Shown here piece by piece: positions 35,287 to 42,988 of a DNA stretch of 64,000 bases. The position numbers and the translations under genes are program-made. The notes under the pieces were generated by a model, which saw only the letters and a program-made list of their open reading frames with translations, made no database searches and was not told where the DNA came from. Numbering within the stretch: the stretch's first letter is position 1; each line of letters opens with the position of its first letter. This DNA is from Oscillospiraceae bacterium (GTDB lineage: Bacteria; Bacillota; Clostridia; Oscillospirales; Oscillospiraceae), in NCBI GenBank assembly GCA_015068035.1, contig SVLI01000005.1, positions 1 to 64,000 of the forward strand, written 5' to 3'.

Positions 35287-36426
35287 TTAAATCGGGCGTT
35301 CCATCAGCAGCAGCGGCGCGGAGACGCCCGCGTCGATGCCAACCTGACGGAAGCCGTTGCGTTCATAGAATGCAATGCCTTTTTTGTTCTCGGTGGAGAC
35401 GTGCAGCCGGATGGCGCTGCGCCCCATGCTGCGATAGACGGAAACGGCGTGGCCGAGCAGCTGCACGGCCAGCCCGCGCGAGCGCATTTTTTCCGTCAGA
35501 TACAGCAGCACGATCCAGCCCGTGTTCCCGCCGGAGATGCGCTGCGTGTCCAGCTCCACAACGCCGGCAAGCTCCTCGCCGCGCAGCACCTTCACCAGCG
35601 CGCGCGGATGCGCCTGCGCATGGCGGCAGGCGAGGGCGTAATAGGGCTGCGGCTCGAAGCCTTCCAAATTTCCGTGCGCAAAGCGCCATGCGTCGGCATA
35701 GGCGTCTGTGTAAATCTCCTTCTCCTCCGGCAGAAGCAGCGGCTCGATGCGCATGTTGTTGAGCTCACCGCTGCCCTCGTGCTTCCACCATTCCTGCCGC
35801 GCGAGCGTGCTCAGCTCCGTGGGCACATGGCTTGCGTCGTTGAGCACGGCCGCGTGGATGTTTTCGCCCTCCACCTCCAGAACGGAAACGGAGGTGTTGT
35901 CCCCGTGGCCGGGATTGACCTCCCGCCCCTCACGGCGCAGCGTGTCCAAAAGAATGGCGCGGATGGCCATGCCGTGCGAGCAGAGGGCAATTTCGCCCCC
36001 CTCGTGCTTTGCCGCAAGCTCCAAAATCACCTCGCGCAGACGGGTCGCGAGGGCATCAAAGCTCTCCGAGCCGGGAACGGACCATTTCTCCGGGACGTTA
36101 TTGAAGTAATAAAGCTTTTCCGGCCCCTCGTGCTCGATGTTGCCCCAGGGCTCATCCTCCCAAACGCCGAGATGCACCTCGCGCAGACGCTTGTCCAGCT
36201 TCATTTCCAGCTCGGGATGCGCGCGCAGGATGCCCTGCGCCGTCTGCACGGAGCGGGAGAGGTCGCTGGAATAGACGGCCTGCAGCGGCACATCGCGAAA
36301 GCGCCCGGTCAGCAGCGCGATCTGCTTTTCGCCGAGAGAGGTGATGTGCCCGTCATATTGTCCCTGCGCGCGGCGGAAGAGGTTGCCCTCGGCTTCGCCG
36401 TGCCGGACGAGATATACCCTGGTCAT
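35287..36426 (-). CDS. Histidine phosphatase fused to a GNAT acetyltransferase
   Basis: 379 residues. Residues 1 to about 205 are a phosphoglycerate-mutase-like phosphatase with the catalytic LVRHGEAEGN (residues 6-15), YSSDLSRSVQTA and the second His in ALCSHGMAIRA. Residues about 225-379 form a GNAT acetyltransferase: VLLYLTEKMRSRGLAVQLLGHAV contains the CoA loop (R/Q-x-x-G-x-A/G as RSRGLA) and STENKKGIAFYERNGFRQVG is the typical C-terminal half. The two activities are predicted independently; no shared substrate is known to me. AGGAGG 11 bases upstream supports the start. Confidence 0.85.
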   Translation of the reverse strand: MTRVYLVRHGEAEGNLFRRAQGQYDGHITSLGEKQIALLTGRFRDVPLQAVYSSDLSRSVQTAQGILRAHPELEMKLDKRLREVHLGVWEDEPWGNIEHEGPEKLYYFNNVPEKWSVPGSESFDALATRLREVILELAAKHEGGEIALCSHGMAIRAILLDTLRREGREVNPGHGDNTSVSVLEVEGENIHAAVLNDASHVPTELSTLARQEWWKHEGSGELNNMRIEPLLLPEEKEIYTDAYADAWRFAHGNLEGFEPQPYYALACRHAQAHPRALVKVLRGEELAGVVELDTQRISGGNTGWIVLLYLTEKMRSRGLAVQLLGHAVSVYRSMGRSAIRLHVSTENKKGIAFYERNGFRQVGIDAGVSAPLLLMERPI

Positions 36427-36451
36427 GCCTGATGTTTCCTCCTGTTTGCGC

Positions 36452-36486
36452 CTGTCGCCGCTTCCGGATCTCGGGAGCGGCGACAG
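36452..36486 (-). promoter_or_regulatory. Intercistronic stem-loop
   Basis: CTGTCGCCGCT pairs perfectly with AGCGGCGACAG between the S1 gene and the phosphatase gene. No T-run on the transcribed strand, so processing or partial termination is more likely than full termination. Confidence 0.45.
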
Positions 36487-36511
36487 AAAAGCTTATGCGT
36501 TTATAAAGGAT

Positions 36512-36964
36512 TTATTTGCGCCTGCGATTGTTGCCGCTGCGCTTGTCGGTGTTATACAGGCGGTTGCCGGAATTTTTGCTGTCGCTGTCCGCCATGAACT
36601 GCTTGAGCTTGTCCTCAAAGCTCTGGTTGCCGGATGTGGCCTGTGCCCTCGGGAAAGGCGCACGGGCGCTCTGCTGCCCCGAAGACTGCTGGCGGGGGGC
36701 ATATTCCCGCTTCGGCGGCGCGGGGGGAGGCGGCAGCGCCTTGCGGATGGAGAGGCTGATCTTGCCCTCCTCGCTCACGCTGATGACCTTCACCTTCACC
36801 GTCTGTCCCATCGAGAGGTGCTCGCTCACCTCGTTGACATAGGAATTGGCGATCTCCGAAATGTGGACAAGACCGCTCTTCCCCTCGGGCAATGTGACAA
36901 ACGCACCGAATTTTGTGATGCCGCTGACCTTGCCCTCTAAAATCGTTCCCACTTCAAGCTGCAT
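36512..36964 (-). CDS. yabR: S1 domain RNA-binding protein (YabR/GSP13-like)
   Basis: 150 residues. One S1 OB-fold (about 1-75: VGTILEGKVSGITKFGAFV, GLVHISEIA, VKVKVISV, GKISLSIR) is followed by a Pro/Gln-rich linker and a basic tail NRRRK. Similar proteins associate with ribosomes. In Bacillus yabR follows divIC, as here, which supports the name. GGGAG precedes the ATG. Confidence 0.88.
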   Translation of the reverse strand: MQLEVGTILEGKVSGITKFGAFVTLPEGKSGLVHISEIANSYVNEVSEHLSMGQTVKVKVISVSEEGKISLSIRKALPPPPAPPKREYAPRQQSSGQQSARAPFPRAQATSGNQSFEDKLKQFMADSDSKNSGNRLYNTDKRSGNNRRRK

Positions 36965-37098
36965 AGCTGCGCAGATTCTCCCTCTGTTTTTAATCCGGCC
37001 AACGCGCCGGAAAAGAATACTTTTTTTGTGTGGCCGCCCGCGGCCGGACGCGATTGCAGCGTCCTCACAGGGCGCAGCCGGATGCCCCCCCGGCCGAC

Positions 37099-37377
37099 TC
37101 AGTCGTTGATGTCCACAAAGACCTTTTCGCCCGGCTTGACCAGCCCGAGCTTTTCGCGCGCGATGTCCTCAATCAGCGCCGGATCTTCGCTGTGCTCCAG
37201 CTGATATTCCAGCTCGGCGTTCTCCTGCGTCAGCGCGTCTGCCTGCTGCTGCAGCGCTTCCTTGTCCGCGCGCGCCTGCTCGATCTTCTCGCGCGTCGAG
37301 GACAGAGTCACGCTCGCGAACACGATGAGGATCAGCACGATCGCGATCACGACGATGCTTGCCCGCTTAAATTTCAT
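37099..37377 (-). CDS. divIC: Septum formation initiator DivIC/FtsB family
   Basis: 92 residues: a short cytoplasmic N-terminus, one membrane helix (ASIVVIAIVLILIVFASVTL, about residues 6-25), then an extracellular coiled coil (REKIEQARADKEALQQQADA and on) and the family-typical IAREKLGLVKPGEKVF. It belongs to the divisome complex with FtsL and DivIB. The start overlaps the yabQ stop (ATGA) and has GGGAGG in front. The yabP-yabQ-divIC-yabR order is that of Bacillus. Confidence 0.9.
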   Translation of the reverse strand: MKFKRASIVVIAIVLILIVFASVTLSSTREKIEQARADKEALQQQADALTQENAELEYQLEHSEDPALIEDIAREKLGLVKPGEKVFVDIND

Positions 37378-37865
37378 TGTTGTCCTCCCGGCCCCGCGGC
37401 CGAAACCTTGCCCTGCGCGCGAAGTGCCCTTCGCTGCGCGCGCCTATTCCGTCTTATTGTAAACCATCTTGCCGCGCTTGGAAAGAGCTTTTTGCAAATT
37501 TTTTTCCCGTAAGCGCGCATTTTTTGCGCGGAGGCGGCTTTTTTCGCCGCCTTTCGCAGCAGATCGGAAAGCATCCCGGTGCCCCGCTGCATCAGATGCC
37601 CGACGCTGCGCTCCCAAAGCAGAAATCCCGCCGCCGCGGCAAGGAGCATGAAGATGCGCAGCTCGCCCTCTCCCGGGCCGAGGCCCAGCGTGAAAAGCCC
37701 GAGCAGCGCGCCGAGACAAAACAGAAAATCGCAAAGCACGGTGCATAAACTGCCGCGCAGCAGCGCCCGCGGCAGCCGCAGCAGGTCATAGTAAAGCCCC
37801 AGCAGCGCCCCGGCAAGCACGCTCACCGCCGCCTGCGCGAGCTGCGCGCCCATGGAAAGCTCCAT
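37374..37865 (-). CDS. yabQ: Spore cortex biosynthesis protein YabQ
   Basis: About 163 residues with four or five hydrophobic segments (LAQAAVSVLAGALLGLYYDL, then LCDFLFCLGALLGLFTLGLG) and a basic C-terminal tail. Family members sit in the outer forespore membrane and are needed for the cortex. Identification rests on the Y-Y-D-L-L-R motif after the first helix, on length, and on position between yabP and divIC. ATG at 37853 is an alternative start. Confidence 0.8.
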   Translation of the reverse strand: MELSMGAQLAQAAVSVLAGALLGLYYDLLRLPRALLRGSLCTVLCDFLFCLGALLGLFTLGLGPGEGELRIFMLLAAAAGFLLWERSVGHLMQRGTGMLSDLLRKAAKKAASAQKMRAYGKKICKKLFPSAARWFTIRRNRRAQRRALRAQGKVSAAGPGGQQ

Positions 37866-37878
37866 TTTGCGCCCTTTC

Positions 37879-38160
37879 TCAGCCGAAAATGCGCGACCAG
37901 AGGCTGCCGCCGGGCGCAACCTCGCTGTAATCCAGCGCGCTGATCAGTCCCGTCACGCTCACCTCCCCGAGTTCGAGGTCGAGTTTTTCCACGTGCAGAT
38001 CGCTGCCCGAAATGTGCAGCGCGCCCTGCGATGTCTGCAGCGTAATTTCCGTCTCGTCGAAGTTCATCACGTCCGCAACGCCGGAAACGGAAAGCTTCTC
38101 CCGTCCCGTGAGAATGATGTTGTGGTTTTTCCCCACGCGCGCCTTTTCTTCCATAGCCAT
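37879..38160 (-). CDS. yabP: Spore protein YabP
   Basis: 93 residues with the YabP/YqfC beta-rich fold: NIILTGREKLSVSGVADVMN (about 14-33), FDETEITLQTSQGALHISGS, LDLELGEVSVTGLISALDYS. YabP acts in spore cortex assembly under sigma-E in Bacillus. GGGAGGG 9 bases before the ATG sets the start. The open frame extends 120 codons further upstream but only through tandem repeats, so the long form is not real. Confidence 0.87.
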   Translation of the reverse strand: MAMEEKARVGKNHNIILTGREKLSVSGVADVMNFDETEITLQTSQGALHISGSDLHVEKLDLELGEVSVTGLISALDYSEVAPGGSLWSRIFG

Positions 38161-38320
38161 AGCCGAGCACCCTCCCGAAAGCTTTTGTAACAGCCTATGC
38201 GCCGCCGCGGGGTGGATATGCCATCCCGTCCGCGTTTCGCCCGCGCCCGTCATCCGCAGTCCACCGCACCCGCGCACCTTCTGTCCCCGACACCCGCACC
38301 CCGACGTCCGCGCCCGCTCG

Positions 38321-38430
38321 CATCTGCGCCGATGCCCGCAGCCCCGTTTCCGCGCACCCCCACATCTGCGCCGATGCCCGCAGCCCTGTTTCCACGCACC
38401 CCCACATCTGCGCCGATGCCCGCATCCCCG
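38321..38430. repeat. 42-bp tandem repeat
   Basis: CATCTGCGCCGATGCCCGCA starts at 38321, 38363 and 38405, a constant 42-base period, with two full units and one partial. A looser GC-rich region (38230-38320) precedes it. It lies between yabP and the rplJ promoter on opposite strands. Confidence 0.85.
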
Positions 38431-38515
38431 ACGTCCGCACACGCCCCTGACTCCCGCATCCCGCGTTTCGCGCCCAAATTCCCCAAAAAATTCCCGAAAA
38501 TAAAGGAAAAAAGCC

Positions 38516-38544
38516 TTGACATCCAATGAAAAAGCTGGTACTAT
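38516..38544 (+). promoter_or_regulatory. Promoter of rplJ-rplL
   Basis: TTGACA (38516-38521), a 17-base spacer, then TACTAT (38539-38544). Confidence 0.85.
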
Positions 38545-38551
38545 TTTATGG

Positions 38552-38665
38552 CGCTCCGGAGACAGCAGGCAGCCGAAAGGTGTTAAGTCCTGCCGAGGAA
38601 CAGCACAAAAGCCATGCTTATGCTGCTATTTCCGTCTCTGCCCTGGGGCAGAGGCTTTTCTTTTT
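38552..38665 (+). ncRNA. Ribosomal protein L10 leader
   Basis: The 5' leader of rplJ shows the L10-binding hallmark AGACAGCAGG...CCTGCCGAGG, followed by a hairpin CTCTGCC/GGCAGAG (38636-38653) and a T-rich tract (38654-38665) that looks like a terminator. In other Firmicutes L10(L12)4 binds such a leader to repress its own operon. Assigned from motif memory; a covariance search would settle it. Confidence 0.75.
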
Positions 38666-38696
38666 GGGCGCGAACAATAACCCGGAGGTGAACACA

Positions 38697-39239
38697 TTGC
38701 CGAACGCAAAGGTTCTCAGCGAGAAGCAGGCCATCGTGGCGGCGCTTGTCGAGCGTATGAGCAACGCATCCGCGGGCGTTTTTGTCGACTATAAGGGCAT
38801 CAACGTCGAGCAGGATACCGTGCTGCGCGCAGAGATGCGTCAGAACGAGGTGGAGTACACCGTCGTGAAGAACACCCTGGCTCGTTTCGCAATCAACCAG
38901 CTCGGTATGCAGGAGATCGATCCCATTCTCAATGGCACGACCTCTCTTGCCACCAGCACTGGCGATCCCATCGCTCCCTTCCGCATCGCGAACGACTACT
39001 CCAAGAAGTTGGGCGCGAACTTCAACATCAAGGCCGGCTTCATGGATGGCCGTGTCCTGACGATGGAAGAGATCGCGGGTATCGCTGAACTGCCCAGCAA
39101 GGAAGCCCTGTACGCGAAGGTACTTGGCACCATGCTCGCACCCATCACCAGCCTGGCCGTCGTTCTTGGCCAGATCCTCGAGCAGAAGGGTGGCTCCGTC
39201 GAGGCGCCCGCGGCTGAGGAAGCCCCCGCCGCCGAATAA
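38697..39239 (+). CDS. rplJ: 50S ribosomal protein L10
   Basis: 180 residues; L10 is the base of the ribosomal stalk and carries L7/L12 dimers. Visible: VLSEKQAIVAALVERM at the N-terminus, VDYKGINVEQ, VVKNTLARFA and the C-terminal L12-binding helix ending in an Ala/Glu-rich tail. The start is a TTG at 38697 with GGAGG 8 bases before it; upstream in-frame codons belong to the leader RNA. It is detached from the usual rplK-rplA and rpoBC neighbours. Confidence 0.93.
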   Translation: MPNAKVLSEKQAIVAALVERMSNASAGVFVDYKGINVEQDTVLRAEMRQNEVEYTVVKNTLARFAINQLGMQEIDPILNGTTSLATSTGDPIAPFRIANDYSKKLGANFNIKAGFMDGRVLTMEEIAGIAELPSKEALYAKVLGTMLAPITSLAVVLGQILEQKGGSVEAPAAEEAPAAE

Positions 39240-39310
39240 GGCGCGGGAACACATCGACGCCACAAACGTGCGTCGCAACTAAGATTTGAAATTCAGGAGG
39301 AAAAACGAAA

Positions 39311-39685
39311 ATGGCTAGCGAGAAAGTCACTGCGATGATCGAAGAGATCAAGAACCTGACCGTTCTGGAGCTTGCGGATCTGGTGCACGCTCTGGAGGAG
39401 ACCTTTGGTGTTTCCGCCGCCGCCGTCGCCGCGCCCGCTGCCGGCGCTGCTGCTCCCGCTGCGGAGGAGAAGACCGAGTTTGACGTCATCATGACCGACT
39501 TCGGCGCTGAGAAGATCAAGGTTATCAAGGAAGTCCGCGGCATCACCGGTCTGGGCCTGGTCGAGGCCAAGGCCATGGTCGAGGCTTGCCCCAACGCCAA
39601 GGTCAAGGAAGGCGTCTCCAAGGAAGAAGCCGAAGAGATCAAGAGCAAGCTGGAAGCCGTCGGCGCCAAGGTCGAGCTCAAGTAA
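39311..39685 (+). CDS. rplL: 50S ribosomal protein L7/L12
   Basis: 124 residues: N-terminal dimerisation domain ([20 protein letters not shown]), Ala-rich hinge (about residues 38-55) and C-terminal factor-binding domain ([40 protein letters not shown]). It recruits translation GTPases. AGGAGGAAAAACGAAA precedes the ATG. Second and last gene of the operon. Confidence 0.96.
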   Translation: MASEKVTAMIEEIKNLTVLELADLVHALEETFGVSAAAVAAPAAGAAAPAAEEKTEFDVIMTDFGAEKIKVIKEVRGITGLGLVEAKAMVEACPNAKVKEGVSKEEAEEIKSKLEAVGAKVELK

Positions 39686-39735
39686 GTCTCTTTCATACCG
39701 AAAGCGAAACCCCGCCTCTGCGCCGGGCTTCGTAA

Positions 39736-39776
39736 GGAAAAACCCGGTCTGTTTTCACAGACCGGGTTTTTCCTTT
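39736..39776 (+). terminator. Terminator after rplL
   Basis: GAAAAACCCGGTCTGT / ACAGACCGGGTTTTTC, a perfect stem with built-in A and T runs. Confidence 0.93.
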
Positions 39777-39779
39777 TCC

Positions 39780-40027
39780 GGCAAAGCCCCCCCTTACACA
39801 AGGGAGCCTTAGAGGCTGCGGCAAAAACTTCTCTCCCGTCGCTTTGACCTCCGGCGGTGCGGCTCGTCTCACCCGTTTTGTCGCAGTAGTGGCGGTTACG
39901 GAGTCCCGCCACGGAGCTTTCGCGCGAAGCGCGCGCCGCCCTATAATCCGGCTTCCCTCCTCGCGGCACAGCCGCTGCGGTCGGTAGCTAAAAATGTGCC
40001 ACCGGCACATTTTCTTAACGCACCGAC
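39780..40027 (-). repeat. A fragment, family B copy 8 and family C copy 5
   Basis: 39780-39808 is half of a family A hairpin (minus). 39811-39948 is a diverged family B block (minus). 39949-40027 is a complete family C unit (minus), followed at once by CACAAGGGAGGCTT, the other half of an A arm. The C-B junction is at the same B position as at 18043. Confidence 0.7.
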
Positions 40028-40057
40028 ACAAGGGAGGCTTTCTTCTTTTCCTCGCCG

Positions 40058-40100
40058 CAATGCAAAAGCAGCGGTACGCATTTGCGTACCGCTGCTTTTT
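40058..40100. terminator. Terminator of argG
   Basis: AAAAGCAGCGGTACGC / GCGTACCGCTGCTTTT, usable on both strands, 30 bases after the argG stop. Confidence 0.9.
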
Positions 40101-40129
40101 GTGCGTATATCCGCTTCGGGGGGGGCGCC

Positions 40130-41344
40130 TTACAGCAGACCCTGATCGAGCATGGCCTGCACCTGCGTCGGCAGACCCCAGAGGTTGATGAAGCCGGTGG
40201 CGTCGTTCTGATTGTAGTCCGACTCGCCGAAGGTGGCGATCTTCTCGGAATACAGGCTGTAGGGGCTCTTGACGCCGGCGTTGATGATGTTGCCCTTGTA
40301 GAGCTTGAGCTTCACCGTGCCGGTGACGTTCTTCTGCGTCTCGGTGACGAAGGCGGAGAGCGCCTTGCGCAGCGGGGAGAACCACAGGCCGTTGTAGAGC
40401 AGCTCCGCGAAGGTGACGGAAAGCTCCTGCTTTTTGTGCGCGGTCATCTTGTCGAGGCAGATCGTCTCGAGCACCTCGTGCGCCTTGTAGAGGATCGCGC
40501 CGCCGGGCGTCTCATACACGCCGCGGCACTTGATGCCGACGAGGCGGTTTTCCACGATGTCCAGCAGACCGATGCCGTTCTTGCCGCCCAGCTCGTTGAG
40601 CTTCCAGATGATGTCGGTCGCGCTCATCTTCTCGCCGTCCAGCGCGACGGGCACGCCCTGTTCAAAGTCCAGCGTCAGATAAGTCGGCTCGTCCGGCGCC
40701 TGCATGGGCGAAACGCCCATCTCGAGGAAGCCGGGCTCGTCATACTTCGGCTCGTTCCACGGATCTTCCAGATCCAGACCCTCATGGCTGAGATGCCAGA
40801 TGTTCTTGTCCTTGGAATAGTTCGTCTCGCGGTTGATCTTCAGCGGCACATTGTGCGCCTCGGCGTAGTCGATCTCCTCCTCGCGGGACTTGATGTCCCA
40901 CTCACGCCAGGGGGCGATGATCTTCATCGTGGGTGCAAAATGCTTGATCGCCAGCTCAAAACGCACCTGATCGTTGCCCTTGCCGGTGCAGCCGTGGGCG
41001 ATGGCGTCCGCGCCCTCTTTCTTCGCAATCTCGACGAGGGACTTGGCGATGATCGGCCGGGCAAAGGCCGTGCCCATCAGATATTCTTCATATTTGGCGC
41101 CCGCCTGCACGGAGGGGATGATGACGTCGTTAACCATCTCGTCCATCAGATCGACGACGTAGAGCTTGCTCGCGCCGGTCTTGATGGCCTTTTCCTCCAG
41201 ACCGTCCAGCTCATCGACCTGGCCGACGTTGCCGGAAACGGCGATGATCTCGGGGTTGTTGTAGTTCTCCTTCAGCCACGGAATGATGATGGATGTATCC
41301 AGTCCGCCGGAATAGGCGAGCACGACTTTTTTGATTTCAGACAT
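40130..41344 (-). CDS. argG: Argininosuccinate synthase
   Basis: 404 residues; condenses citrulline and aspartate with ATP. The N-terminal pyrophosphatase loop is [12 protein letters not shown] (about residues 7-18), [15 protein letters not shown] lies in the middle, and [20 protein letters not shown]-type sequence follows (here [17 protein letters not shown]). AGGAGG is in front of the ATG at 41344. It is 9 kb from the other arg genes, alone, with its own promoter. argH is not in the window. Confidence 0.96.
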   Translation of the reverse strand: MSEIKKVVLAYSGGLDTSIIIPWLKENYNNPEIIAVSGNVGQVDELDGLEEKAIKTGASKLYVVDLMDEMVNDVIIPSVQAGAKYEEYLMGTAFARPIIAKSLVEIAKKEGADAIAHGCTGKGNDQVRFELAIKHFAPTMKIIAPWREWDIKSREEEIDYAEAHNVPLKINRETNYSKDKNIWHLSHEGLDLEDPWNEPKYDEPGFLEMGVSPMQAPDEPTYLTLDFEQGVPVALDGEKMSATDIIWKLNELGGKNGIGLLDIVENRLVGIKCRGVYETPGGAILYKAHEVLETICLDKMTAHKKQELSVTFAELLYNGLWFSPLRKALSAFVTETQKNVTGTVKLKLYKGNIINAGVKSPYSLYSEKIATFGESDYNQNDATGFINLWGLPTQVQAMLDQGLL

Positions 41345-41390
41345 TTTGTATTTCCTCCTAAGAAAAGGTTTCTTATTCATTACGGGAGAG

Positions 41391-41419
41391 AGTATACCAT
41401 GCGTGCGCGCAAATTGCAA
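41391..41419 (-). promoter_or_regulatory. Promoter of argG
   Basis: On the minus strand TTGCAA (41419-41414), a 17-base spacer, then TATACT (41396-41391). An A/T-rich tract lies upstream. Confidence 0.7.
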
Positions 41420-41502
41420 TAGTGAAATGCAATAAAAAATACAATAAAAGGCGGTATATATTCAGAAAATTCCCGACAATATGCACATACAGTGTGAATA
41501 AG

Positions 41503-41546
41503 TGAATATTTATTGAGTTGACAGGGCGGGGCAACTGTGCTAAAAT
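41503..41546 (+). promoter_or_regulatory. ybaK-like gene promoter with adjoining ARG-box-like site
   Basis: TTGACA (41518-41523), a 17-base spacer, then TAAAAT (41541-41546). TGAATATTTATTGA (41503-41516), touching the -35 box, differs by one base from the ArgR half-box pair TGAATWWWWATTCA. It lies between divergent argG and the deacylase gene. Confidence 0.6.
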
Positions 41547-41583
41547 GACAGGCAGAAAAAGACAGAAAACGGGAGGAAAAGTC

Positions 41584-42054
41584 ATGTCAATCGAGGAAGG
41601 GCGCGCTTATTTCCGCGCGCTTGGCATAGAGGACCGCGTGATGGAGTTCACCGTCTCGAGCGCGACGGTGGATTTGGCGGCGCAGGCGCTGGGCGTGGAG
41701 GGCGCGCGCATCGCCAAAACGCTCAGCTTCAAGCGCGGCGAGGGCTGCATTCTGATTCTCGCGGCGGGCGACGCGCGCATTGATAACCATAAGTTCAAGG
41801 CGAAATTCGCCATGAAGGCCAAGATGCTCACGCCGGATGAGGTGCTGGAGCTGGTCGGTCATCCCGTGGGCGGCGTGTGCCCCTTCGGCATCAAGGAGGG
41901 CGTCGACGTCTATCTGGACGAGAGCCTCAAGCGCTTTGAAACGGTGTTTCCCGCGGTGGGCAGCCCGTCAAGCGCCATCGAGCTGAATCTGGACGAGCTG
42001 TTCACCTATTCCAAGGCCGTGGAGTGGATCGACGTCTGCAAGCTGCCGGAATAA
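41584..42054 (+). CDS. YbaK/EbsC-family aminoacyl-tRNA deacylase
   Basis: 156 residues of the YbaK/ProX family that removes mischarged amino acids from tRNA, classically Cys-tRNA(Pro). Key Lys is in AKTLSFKRGEG (about residues 44-54). DNHKFKAKFAMKAKML and GHPVGGVCPFGIKEGV are the other conserved blocks, and the latter is strongly diagnostic. GGGAGGAAAAGTC precedes the ATG. It is monocistronic with promoter and terminator. Which tRNA it edits is not evident. Confidence 0.88.
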   Translation: MSIEEGRAYFRALGIEDRVMEFTVSSATVDLAAQALGVEGARIAKTLSFKRGEGCILILAAGDARIDNHKFKAKFAMKAKMLTPDEVLELVGHPVGGVCPFGIKEGVDVYLDESLKRFETVFPAVGSPSSAIELNLDELFTYSKAVEWIDVCKLPE

Positions 42055-42092
42055 GGCAGCGCATCGCAGAAAAAACAGATATGCCCGCACCG

Positions 42093-42129
42093 ACACAGCA
42101 TAGCCCCTCGGCTATGCTGTGTTTTTTTA
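42093..42129 (+). terminator. Terminator after YbaK-like gene
   Basis: ACACAGCATAGCC / GGCTATGCTGTGT around CCTC, followed by TTTTTTAT. Confidence 0.92.
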
Positions 42130-42228
42130 TTTGTTATATTGTTTATGATATGAAATGTTCCGGACATATAGCATGAAGCATATTGGTGCAATGTATTGAA
42201 AAAACGCATGTTCTGCGAATGCGAAGTA

Positions 42229-42257
42229 TTGACGCGGAAATGAAGCTGTGTTAAAAT
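42229..42257 (+). promoter_or_regulatory. Promoter of the V-type ATPase operon
   Basis: TTGACG (42229-42234), a 17-base spacer, then TAAAAT (42252-42257). Confidence 0.75.
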
Positions 42258-42263
42258 ATACAG

Positions 42264-42330
42264 GGTGAATTGTGAATAAATGTAAGAAAGGAACTAGCTG
42301 TCTGCAGAGGTTGTTGGTTCCTTTTTGTTT
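42264..42330 (+). promoter_or_regulatory. Attenuator-like leader of the V-type ATPase operon
   Basis: AAAGGAAC (42287-42294) and GTTCCTTT (42317-42324) form a stem followed by TTGTTTTT, 22 bases after the start of the leader and about 55 before the first gene. A terminator in this position implies conditional read-through. The loop of 22 bases and the preceding 23 bases could hold a ligand-binding fold. Its class is not identified. Confidence 0.55.
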
Positions 42331-42378
42331 TTATGCATAAAAAGTAAGTATATATATTCTGAAAAAGGAGCGATTGTC

Positions 42379-42987
42379 ATGGAAATTCAACTCCAGGAGC
42401 TGATTGAGCAGATCAAGAAGGACGGTGTGACCGCCGCCGAGGCCGAGGCCGAAACCATCGTGGACGCGGCAAAGGCCGAGGCGGAGAAGATTGTTGCGGA
42501 GGCAAAGGCGGAGGCAGAGCGAATTCTGCGCGATGCAAAAGCGGAGACGGAGCGCCTGACAAAATCGAGCGAGGATGCCATCCGGCAGGCCGGGCGCAAC
42601 CTGCTGATCTCTTTCAGAGAGAGCGTGAGCAGGGAGCTGGGCGCCGTCGTGGGCGAAAATGTTTCCGCCGTGTACGCGCCGGATGCGCTCGCGCGGATGA
42701 TTGAAGAGATCGTCGTGCGCTGGGCGAACAAGCCGGATGCCGAGGAGCTGACCGTGATTCTGAACACGGAGGAATGCGACAAGCTGGAGCAGAGCCTGCT
42801 CGCCGCGCTGAAGGAGAAGCTCAGTCAGGGCATCACGCTGCGCGCGAACGACAGTTTTGACGGCGGCTTCCGCATCGCCGTGAGCGGCGGCAGCGCCTAT
42901 TATGACTATTCCGCCGAGGCGGTTGTGGAGATGCTCTCCAACTACCTCAGCCCCAGAGTCACCGCGCTTTTGAAAGAGGCGAACTGA
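42379..42987 (+). CDS. ntpE: V/A-type ATPase subunit E
   Basis: 202 residues, the peripheral-stalk subunit. Residues about 15-75 are a long Ala/Glu/Lys helix (EAETIVDAAKAEAEKIVAEA and on) that would pair with another stalk helix, and the C-terminal globular half contains GGFRIAVSGGSAYYDYS. AAAAAGGAG sets the ATG at 42379 rather than the upstream start. First gene of the operon; no subunit G/H gene is present. Confidence 0.88.
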   Translation: MEIQLQELIEQIKKDGVTAAEAEAETIVDAAKAEAEKIVAEAKAEAERILRDAKAETERLTKSSEDAIRQAGRNLLISFRESVSRELGAVVGENVSAVYAPDALARMIEEIVVRWANKPDAEELTVILNTEECDKLEQSLLAALKEKLSQGITLRANDSFDGGFRIAVSGGSAYYDYSAEAVVEMLSNYLSPRVTALLKEAN

Positions 42988-42988
42988 G

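Noticed and set aside
34180-36432. A 750-residue open frame opposite the metallophosphatase and phosphatase-acetyltransferase genes.
   Set aside because: Covers two real genes and their junction on the opposite strand; no conserved domain.
38321-38430. CRISPR array.
   Set aside because: The 42-base units abut without unique spacers and no cas gene is nearby.
41345-41520. T-box leader for argG.
   Set aside because: The region is A/T-rich with no T-box sequence or specifier stem, and the predicted leader is only about 40 bases.
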